DNA of 64,000 nucleotides, taken from contig NC_051071.1 of assembly GCF_004664715.2 (NCBI RefSeq), forward strand, positions 5,481,501 to 5,545,500, in the 5' to 3' direction. Source of the stretch: Peromyscus leucopus. Taxonomy: Eukaryota > Chordata > Mammalia > Rodentia > Cricetidae. Shown here piece after piece: positions 55,570 to 64,000 of this stretch (position 1 is its first letter; each line of letters begins with the position of its first letter). The position numbers and the translations under genes were made by a program. Below the pieces are notes generated by a model that ran no database searches, was not told the DNA's origin, and was given only the letters and a program-made list of their open reading frames with translations.

Positions 55570-58500
55570 AATTAGAGGGGAAATAAAAATGACAAGTTAA
55601 GCTAGAAAAAGTAAAAAAGAAATAATGAGGGAAAATAACTTTAACACCTACAATTAATCTTTATATTCAACAGGGATCTTCAAGAAAAGGGATAAAAAAT
55701 ATATTGTTTTGTAAAACTTTTCTGTACCTACAAATCTTTCAAGTACACACATGAGGTGAGGAAATTTCTATGATTAAGCCGACTAGCCAAGAGACTAACA
55801 GAAAGTAGAATGACTTGAATAAGCCAGAACCTAGGTGCCCTGAACCCTACCAGTTTTAGTTTCCAATCTATCCTGTATCTAACTGAATGCTTTATTATGA
55901 AAATAGAGCTGAGAGGTTTCTACTTGATTAGAGTAAGTGGTTATCACATCACAGTTCTAAAATCATAAACTCTCTGGACTTGGAAGATAGGATAGACACT
56001 AAGCACTCTAGGCATGAGTAGACAGAGCAATAAACTCAATTATAAGGCTCAGGTTTCTGATGTGATGCATGCCTAATCTAAAGTCACACTGACATATGTT
56101 AGGGCCATGGAAAACAGACCTTTTTTACCCCAAGGATGTGATACCTTTAGGTGATAAATACCACTCTTGGGTAAAACAGCCTACAAGAGCCTCAAATTCT
56201 ACACTCATGAAAAAGACTTTACTATTAAAGAATGAATTTATAGACTCACACATACAAAAATACTGATTTCAGTATTTCAGGAAAAAGAATACCCAGTCAT
56301 GTACTGAACTTTTTATAGTAATAAAAATGTAGATACTGATTACTGTCTTAACTTGTGAAAACCATGCTAGAAGGATAGGGTAAGGAGAAATACAGATGTA
56401 TTACATACTACTAGAAGGAAGTCAATAAATAAAGTCTAAAAATAATATATGAACACATAAAAGGTTAGCCACATCTAGATAGATATATATGGGTACTCTT
56501 ATTCTATGTAACTTCTCTGTAAACAGTATTTTTCTATTGTTTGCCATATAGAGAGCACTTTGTATGTATGCACACACACATGTACATATATGTGTGTGTC
56601 TAGTAACAGAAAATAAATACTGTTTACAAAAAGGCTGCAACTTCTTTTGCTGGAGAACTGAACTGAGCTGGGAGGAGGGTTATAAGAGAGGAGCACTGGT
56701 TTTCACTATAAGCCTTTAACTAGGAAAACACACTTTTCAAAAAGATTGAGAAGCAACAAAAAAACCTTTCTGCTTTATGAACTTTATCCATTTTATTTAC
56801 TTTTAGGGGCAAACACTAGTAATTCTGCCTGATAGTTATGTAACTGAAGTACATATTTAATGAAGTCATACTATGCCTTATAATTACTGAACCTAGGGTT
56901 TTTAATGAAAAACTGATCTATAAAGAATGTACCTTAAATATATAAATACTCCCATACCTTTGTATATTTTAAGTTATTTAAATATATATGTGTATATATA
57001 TATATAAATCTCAGTAAAATATTCTTTAAAATACTCCAGAATTTTCTAAAAGAAAACTATATAGTATATTAAGTACTCTAAACAGTCTGGCTTTCATTTC
57101 AATATTTCAAGTACTAAAAAAAGATTAATTTAGAATAATCAAAACCAACTTTTATATGGTACCCTTTGAAAGCACACTGTTTTTTAAAAAAAATTTTTGG
57201 AAAAGCCTTTTAAAAAATGATTAGCTACTAAACATTACACGTGTAACATGTACAGCATGAACAATACCTTTCTAATCAAACATAGTTATTTGCAAACCAC
57301 CTAATCACAGATCAATCACATCTTCTTACAAGAAAAAATGTTTTAGTGGCAAACAGCCTAGCAACACAGCTCAAAAACGGTCATAAGAGGTTAGATCAAT
57401 CTGTCAGTAAAACAGAGCCTGAAACAAGTGATCATTGGTAAATGACCCACTTACAACAAGCTGTATCAATTCTAATCGAAGAATATGAAGGTAAATATGT
57501 TATCTATCACTGCACACATGAATCTTACAATTAAGAAAAATATAAAGAAAAAGTTGGCACATTTGCAACATGAATAGTCAAAAATTTGCTGTGATACAAA
57601 TCAGGATTGCATCTTTATTTATTCATTGACGAATACCTATGAAAAAAGAAATCTGAGAGCTTTAATGGTGTTATGTTCTTCCACCCAGACTCCCAGCCTG
57701 TTGTGTCTGCTCTCGGGCCATCTGTTCCGTGTTGGTACTTAAACGTTGGTACTTAATCATCAGTGCTTTAGCAACATGTGTGCATATTTGTGATCATGCC
57801 ACTCTAGCTTAAAATTACTTATAAATTTGTTTTTATTTTTGTGATCATTTTACGTTTTGTAAATATGTACATTTACATTTAATTATAAATCATTTGAAAT
57901 AATTTATATATCTAAATTAAAACATTCATAAACTTGAATGTTCGCTTTATGAAAACAATTAGCTAGATAAATATCACCACCATTAAGAACTATCCAAATA
58001 CTAAATAGCTCATTGAGTATAATCAGGGAGAAAAGTGACTTTTTTTTTAAATATCCCTTCAGTTTAATTTCCCCCTTACATTCTCATAAACTCAATCACT
58101 GTGCATGGCAACAGTGCAACCAATATTAACAACATAATACATATATATATATATACACACATACATAATACATTCGCTTATATTAACTAATGTGATCTTC
58201 ACAATAACTAAACGGTAACCCTTGGAACATAACTATCACAGAGATTAAAGGCATATTTTCAGATACATCAAGTTATTTCTTCAAAAGTTGGAAAAAAAAA
58301 TCTTGGTTTTTCTCATTAGCCTAGAAAAAGGTAGCAGTCACTCATTTAACAGAAGCAATGCTTTTTTAAAAACTGTACAGAGACACTGCAATAATAAAAG
58401 TCCAATGCTATATAGGTGCTTATCTTTGGGTTTTGCCTTAAACTGTTTAAAATACCAGAAGACCTATGCTATCTTTCTTTCTTTCCTGACTGCATAAAGC

Positions 58501-58595
58501 CTGAGTAGGGCTTATACAGGGCTAGGCAAACACTTTACCACTGAGCCACTCTGTACTGCTTATAGAATAAGTTAGACACTGGCCCTTCAAATACT
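55570..58595. other. Ccdc88a intron, largely free of named repeats
   Basis: The longest stretch without a recognised young insertion (3 kb). Holds short TA-rich runs at about 56985-57005 and 58140-58157 and a degraded ID-like segment near 58500-58560. The stretch 57640-57780 has slightly higher GC. No exon found. Confidence 0.6.
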
Positions 58596-58599
58596 TTTA

Positions 58600-58826
58600 A
58601 CAAGTTAAAAAAAAAATAAGGTTGTTTTTATGTGTTTGAATGTTTCCCCTGCATGTATGTATGTACACATCACTTGTGTGCCTGGTGTCTGTAGAGGTCA
58701 GAAGTGGGCACTGGAACTGGAGTTACAGATGTGCATGAGCCACCATGTGGGTGCTGTGAATCGAACCTGGGTGCTCCGCACAAGCAGCAAGTGCTCTAAA
58801 CCACTTAACCACCTCTCCAGCCCCAA
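58600..58826 (-). repeat. B3 SINE
   Basis: Minus-strand copy with head 'ggggctggagaggtggttaa' at the right, 'accatgtgggtgctgtgaat' in the middle and 'ttatgtgtttgaatg' at the left. Confidence 0.85.
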
Positions 58827-59153
58827 GCCTCTCAAATATTACACTGGCAGTTTTGAAACTTCTCAATTTCACAATCCCTCTCCACTTTTAAAATCAGAAG
58901 TTCTCCACAGAGATTTTGTTTATGTGGGCTATATCTTCATTTATTGTATTAGAAATTTAAAAATTTTAAACTACCAATTCACCTAAAAACAAGACTTACA
59001 ATATGTAACACAAAGAATATTACTACTATATTTTTTATAAAACAAACAAACAAAAATACAATTAGTAGAAAGTGACGAGTCCCTTACATCTTTGTAAATC
59101 TCTTTAGTGTTTGCTTTAATGGAAGACAGCTGGATTCTCACATCTGCTTCTGT

Positions 59154-59841
59154 TGTGGAATATTACTTGAAGATGTGTTACATTTGTTTATGCTGTGGAA
59201 TATTTGCTTAATGATGCAAAGATGTGTTGCATTCTTTTATGTTGCATTTGTTCAACTCTGTGAAGCTGTGTTATTTTGTCTGCCTAAAACACCTGATTGG
59301 TCTAATAAAGAGCAGAACAGCCGCTGGACGGTGGTGGCACAGGCCTTTAATCCCAGCACTCGGGAAGCAGAGGCAGGTGGATCTCTGTGAGTTTGAGGCC
59401 AGCCTGGTCTATAGAGCAAGATCCAGGACAGGCACCAAAACTACACAGAGAAACCCTGTCTCTAAAAACAAAACAAAAAAAGCTGAACAGCCAATAGCTA
59501 GGCAGGAGAAAGGATAGACGGGGCTGGCAGGCAGAGGGAATAAGTAGGAGAAATTTAGGCTTGAGAGGAGTGAGAAGAGGAGAAAGAGAGGAGGATACCA
59601 GGGGCCAGCCACACAGCCAGCCACAGAGTAAGAAGGAAAGAAATATATATAGAATAAAGAAAGGTAAAAAGCCCATATGTAGTTAAAGAGAAACGGGATA
59701 ATTCAAGTTAGAAAAGCTGCCTAGAAACACTCCAAGCTAAGACCGGGCATTCATATGTAAAAATAAGTTTCTATGTATTTATTTGGGAGCTGGGTGGCAG
59801 GCCTCCCAAAAGAGAAAAAAAAAAAAAAAAAAACAACTACA
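59154..59841 (+). mobile_element. ERV LTR with a nested B1
   Basis: Starts TGTGGAATATTAC, contains 'ctgattggtctaataaagag', 'ggcaggagaaaggatagacg', 'ggataattcaagttagaaaa' and 'tatttatttgggagctggg', and ends in an A-rich tract before about ACTACA. This order is that of a cricetid ERV LTR known to me by sight. I could not confirm a target duplication. Confidence 0.65.
59323..59480 (+). repeat. B1 SINE inside the LTR
   Basis: Full B1 with 12-bp target duplication AGCAGAACAGCC (59311-59322) and AGCTGAACAGCC (59481-59492), one mismatch. The LTR sequence continues across it. Confidence 0.93.
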
Positions 59842-59844
59842 TGT

Positions 59845-60275
59845 TTCTGTATACACTGTGTTGATACACTGTTTTGCTTTTAGTATAAAAAGAAAAATCT
59901 ATCTTCATAAAATATACAATCAGAAAAATGATGTAGCCATATATTATGGCCTTTTCAAATTATATTGATATTATTATTTGATACTCTCAAAATCCAGTAA
60001 GAGGTACTACTGTCTTCACAGTTAATTGCAATGTGGATTATGAAACTCACCTTTTCTTGCTTTGAAATTAAAGCCTACTGGCCCAGTACCGTGCCCTGGG
60101 AGGAAGGCAAGGAAGGAAAGGAAGAGAAAGGGGAGGTCGAGTAGTGAGGGAAGGACAGAGGAGGGAAGGGTGGAAGAAAGGAGGGAAAGAAAAAATCCAC
60201 TGGTTTATCTACAATGGCAAATACATGTATGTATGTGGGTTTCTTAGCTAATATACAGGTCATTTTAAATATACT
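59845..60275. other. Intron with GA-rich stretch
   Basis: AT-rich sequence followed by a purine run (GGAAGG/GAAAGG type) at about 60095-60190. The minus-strand Pro/Ser/Phe frame across it is an artefact. Confidence 0.6.
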
Positions 60276-60279
60276 GCTT

Positions 60280-61225
60280 CGTGGCTGGGCATAGTGATAT
60301 ATACTTGCAATTCCAGCACTGGGACGCTGAGGCAGAAAAATCATGAATGTAAGGAAATCTTGTATATAAGTTTGTGCAAGTCTGGGCTATGTAGAGAGAC
60401 TGTGTCAAAACAAAACCTGATTCATTGAATTATGCAGATATTCCCATGTTGAGATATTTTATTAGAAAATTTTATAAAATTCACACACTTGTTCTTGAAG
60501 AAGACCCAAGTTTAGTTTCCAGGACCTTCAGGGTAGCTCACAAAAATCCTTAACTCCAGTTCCAGGAAATTCAGTTTGTTCTGACCTCGGGCACAAGGCA
60601 CATGTAACAGACACATGCAGGCAAAACACTCGTACATGTAAAATAAATAAGTAAACATTCTAAGTCTTTAAATATTGAGATGTCAATGTTTTCTACAACT
60701 CAAATCTCATTTTAGCAACAAATACAATTAGTTGTTTTCCTTAAAATAACAGGTTTGGTTTAAGTCATGTAAAAGTATGTATCTGTCTCAAATAACCATA
60801 TTTCATCAGTTGTTCTTTCAAGCAAAAAGAGTGTCCCATAAAATCCAGACTTGCTCATCTCGCAATTCAAAAATTCATATATTTCCTAGAGATAACAATA
60901 CTTAGTTATGCGATGCAGTATTTTGTCATAGTTTCCATTAAAAAGACACATGCAGAGGACACCCTCCTGGTGGCTCACAGCTGCCTGTAACTCCAGTGCC
61001 AGGGAATCAGACACCCTCTTCTGACTTTTATAGCAACTGGCAGAGACACATGGAGGCAAAATATGTGTATTAACTAGAAAGCTTGGCCAGGCACAGTGGC
61101 TTACACCTGTAACCTCAGCACTTTAAGAGACTGAAAGAGGATTAAGGCCAGCCTGAGCTATACAGTGAGTTCCAGTCCAGCCTTGGCTGCAAAACAAGAA
61201 CCTGTCTCTAACAAAATAAAACAAA
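60280..61225 (+). repeat. Cluster of four old SINEs (B1, B3, B3, B1)
   Basis: B1 at 60280-60415 ('ggctgggcatagtgatatat'), B3 at 60490-60660 ('aactccagttccaggaaatt'), B3 fragment at 60940-61075 ('ctccagtgccagggaatcag') and B1 at 61083-61225 ('caggcacagtggcttacacc'). All plus-strand and diverged. Confidence 0.65.
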
Positions 61226-61229
61226 AGAT

Positions 61230-61975
61230 AAGCTTGTACTCTAGACAAGTTACTGTCTATGTAAAAACAAATTTTAACTACAAGCACTGTGTGAAGAATC
61301 TATTAACTACCACTACAAGGTGGTACAACTTTTGATCACACCAAGCGGACAACAGTGTACCCACTACTTATATTTATAGGCATGGTCTCTCTATTTAGCA
61401 TAAGTGCCTTGAACTCACACACCTAGCCCAACCTTTATTTCATAATCAGTACTTTTGTAACACAATGGGGGAAGGCAAACAACAATTTAATAGTATAAAA
61501 ATAATTCTGACCTCACAGACAACCTCCAGAGCCTCTAGGGTGGCAGGGGTTTGCTGATCCCACTTTGAGAACCACAGTACTGGGCAAATCAACTCATGTT
61601 CTTGACCTGTTGTAAGCCATCACACAGTCAGCACAAGGTGATGGGGGTTTATATACAGTTATATAGACAGTAACTGAGACAGAAGAGACAGCATCCATCT
61701 GTGGTGGAGCTTTAATCCACCATCCCTGAACCCTAAGACAAAGTCAGAGAGGTTTGCCTTCATTAGTGACTTGGGACATATTTGTTCCAGATCTAGTCTA
61801 GAGACAACAGTGGGCTAATATAAACATCTAAATTCAAAAGTGGGCTGATATAAACATCAGTTTGCCTTTTTCAAAATGTCAGTAAAAAAGAACTTCAAAT
61901 GGATTAACACTAGGCATCATAAAGCCACCAATTTAAAACAAGATAAAATATATTTGTTAAAGTACTCCTAAAGAC
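61230..61975. other. Intron, no clear element
   Basis: About 750 bp. A short part near 61505-61590 ('aacctccagagcctctaggg') resembles a medium-copy rodent repeat. No exon. Confidence 0.4.

Positions 61976-61978
<3 letters not shown>

Positions 61979-62047
<69 letters not shown>
61979..62047. repeat. (AG)n microsatellite
   Basis: About 34 uninterrupted AG units, the longest pure dinucleotide run in the window. The Ser-Leu repeat frame on the minus strand is an artefact. Confidence 0.97.
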
Positions 62048-62051
<4 letters not shown>

Positions 62052-62184
62052 CAGTAAAATATAAAGCAAAAAGATTCAGGCAAACAAGAGCAAGACTGCA
62101 AAAGTTCTGACCTACTAAAACTAGAATATGTTCAAATTAGCTGAGGACACCAAACACTGATGCATACAATGTTTAAAAGAAAAA

Positions 62185-63050
62185 AGTAGGCTGGAAAAAT
62201 GCCCCAAGAGTTTAAAGCATGTACTGTTCTTGCAGATGACTGAGGTTTGGTTCCTAGTACTCATGTAGAACAGCTCACAATTGGTTTCCAGTAATTCCAG
62301 CTCCAAATAATCCAAGTCACACTTCTGGCCTCTGAGGGCATCCACACGAAGAGGCATGGACACAGACCCAAACACTTTTGTGTGTGTGTGTGTGTGTGTG
62401 TGCTGGCTATGGTAGCACCTGCCAGTAAGCAAACTACTGGAGACAGGCAAGAAGATCATGAGTTGGAGGTCAGCCTGGACTGTATCTTTTTAAAAATCCA
62501 GGTGTGGTGGTAGCTTATGCCTACAAATACCAATATTTGGGACAACCTAGGTCTCAGTGTAAAGACCTTGCCTCAAAAGCACCAAAATGAGGAGGAGGCA
62601 GCTCTAATATAAATAGTGGACTTTAAAAAACACTTTGCAATAGGGGACAGGATTTTCGTTTTTTTCCAGACAGGGTTTGTAGCCCATACTGGCTTCAAAG
62701 TTACTATGTAACCTAGGCTAGTTTCAAACCAGAGCTCTTGCTCTGGTTTCCAGAGCTCAGTATTCCAAGCATTGATATTACAGGCATATACCACCATGGC
62801 CAGCTTTTAAAAAGTTTTAATATTAAGTACTGAAACAAATTTCTCCATTGCAGAAAAACAACAACACAACCCTCTGGTTAACTATGCAAATAAGATCAAA
62901 TTTTTCTTCCAGAAATTCTGAAACAAATTATAGACTGGATGTGGTGGTGTATACTTTAATCCTAGCACTCAGGAGGCAGAAACAGGCAGATCTCCATGAG
63001 ATCCAGACCAGCCAGGGCTCCACAGTGATACCTTCTCTGAAAATACAACC
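62185..63050. repeat. SINE cluster: B3, (TG)n, three B1s
   Basis: B3 at 62185-62382 (+), (TG)10 at 62384-62402, B1 at 62405-62600 (+, with a second partial head near 62500), B1 at 62655-62805 (-) and B1 at 62930-63050 (+). All are old copies. Confidence 0.6.
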
Positions 63051-63244
63051 AACCAAGTATACACCTTATGGTTTACAAAATAATTATAAAGCAGAGTGAT
63101 TTATGATTCTTTCAATAATAGTAAAATTTACTGAAATCAGTACTGCACTAACTCTAAAGAAGTGCTTTACACCTCTCAGCACAGATACAACTTTGAATCT
63201 TCCCAATTATTACAAGTACGACACAAAGATCACAAGTAAAATGT

Positions 63245-63412
63245 GAATTGGGTTTGCAAGATGGCTCACGACAGCAGTGCTAGCTGATCAACAATACAAG
63301 CCTGATCACCTGAGTTCCATGCCCGCACCCACGTAAGAGTGAGAGGAGGTAACTAAGCTGTTCTCTAGCCTCCACAAATGTGCCATGGAACACACATACA
63401 TGTAGTGGTATT
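63245..63412 (+). repeat. tRNA-derived SINE
   Basis: 'ggtttgcaagatggctcac', 'aagcctgatcacctgagttc' and 'tctctagcctccacaaatgt' identify a B2/B3-group SINE of the 'gcctgatgacctgag' type. Confidence 0.65.
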
Positions 63413-63429
63413 TGCCCCACCCGTGACCC

Positions 63430-64000
63430 TGGGCTATAAGGCCCAAAGGAAGAGGTGCTTCCCAAGTCGTACATGACCTCTTATAAGGAGCTGGAGAAGG
63501 GTCACATGCCCCTTCTCCTTGTTCCTGCCTGCAAGGTGGATTCATACCTGGTCAGATCACAAGACTTCAGCTGTCTACTCCATTCTGTATTCGTGAGTGT
63601 ATTTACTCAATTTATATCTTAATAAATTCTGTTACCTGTAGTGGGCGGCCATTCCAGCTTCGATGTGGAAGTTCCAACCCCCACTGAGGCTTTGGCAACT
63701 GTCACGCCTACAAGGCGGGGCCAAGGGAGGCGCCGAGAGACCCAAGATCTGGATGGGCGAGCGCTCTCTATGTTCCTGGACCCTGGACGAGCAGAGCTCC
63801 AGAGAACACCGCTGGACTTCGATACACCTTCCCCAGACCCCACGGCCTACCTTTCCCTTTTTTGTAAGTTACCCACTAAATTAATCTTCCTTTTAACTAC
63901 GTGGAGTGGCCATAATAATTGCACCAATAGTTACCCATGTAATAGACTCACCTGGATTAATCATAATACATACACAATAGTAATAATATTTTAATTTTTT
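63430..64000 (+). repeat. CpG-rich repeat, probably LTR-like
   Basis: 'cttaataaattctgttacct' is followed by 'gtagtgggcggccattccag' and about 200 bp with many CpGs (63640-63840), then 'gtaagttacccactaaatta' and AT-rich sequence. The AATAAA followed by GC-rich sequence suggests the R/U5 part of an LTR plus internal sequence. I recall similar sequence as a common cricetid repeat but cannot name it. It continues past the window edge. Not the girdin promoter as far as I can see: no start codon context for girdin is present. Confidence 0.45.

Larger units (their letters stand above)
29124..64000 (-). other. Ccdc88a upstream intron (at least 34.9 kb)
   Basis: From the acceptor at 29124 to the window end I find no girdin exon for residues 1-55 and no promoter. 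The sequence is almost entirely retroelements, listed separately. If the gene has its usual structure this is one large intron running past the right edge. Confidence 0.75.

Noticed and set aside
61910..62101. Ser-Leu repeat protein
   Set aside because: Antisense translation of an (AG)n run.
63641..63994. 117-codon frame in CpG-rich sequence as a first exon
   Set aside because: No resemblance to the girdin N-terminus or another protein I know; the sequence looks like a repeat.

Overview
This is mammalian, rodent-type intronic DNA. It is AT-rich, has no compact reading frames, and is packed with B1, B2/B3 and ID/B4 SINEs, rodent LINE-1 copies of several ages and class II endogenous retrovirus (ERV) LTRs. 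The only host gene recognised is Ccdc88a (girdin/GIV), transcribed right to left on the minus strand. Five consecutive coding exons are visible at 29015-29123, 14255-14324, 12029-12087, 7996-8079 and 7029-7169. They join in frame and encode about residues 56-209 of girdin, i.e. most of the N-terminal HOOK-like domain and the start of the coiled coil. The promoter, the first exons and all later exons lie outside the window. The B1 subfamily carrying 'accaagtgagtcccaggaaaggcgcaaagc' and the LTR types point to a cricetid (Peromyscus-like mouse, hamster or vole group) rather than Mus or Rattus; this is inference from memory.

Layout: 1-7 kb is intron with two LTRs and SINEs. 7-14.3 kb holds four exons separated by SINE-bearing introns. 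14.3-29 kb is a 14.7 kb intron with broken LINE-1s, including a short young LINE-1 inserted into an older one, and a minus-strand ERV LTR near 27.8 kb. After the 29 kb exon, at least 35 kb of intron runs to the window end. It holds an ERV remnant (31.4-34.6 kb), a nested LINE-1 complex (34.6-45.1 kb), a second ERV remnant with gag-like sequence (46.0-49.2 kb), LINE-1 and LTR fragments, and a CpG-rich repeat at the right edge.

The clearest structure is the nest at 34.6-45.1 kb. A full-length but disabled young LINE-1 (35316-41556) sits inside ORF1 of an older LINE-1, flanked by a 14-bp target-site duplication (TSD), and the older copy also carries a very young truncated B1 with a 56-nt A tail. 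No tRNA, rRNA, CRISPR or bacterial-type system is present. Nothing here looks like a new coding system. The unusual items are retroelement events: LINE-1 ORF2 indels that cancel, a LINE-1 insertion apparently copied from a prematurely polyadenylated transcript, an ERV frame with a membrane segment, an inverted pair of LTR-like elements, and one unexplained GC-rich insertion.
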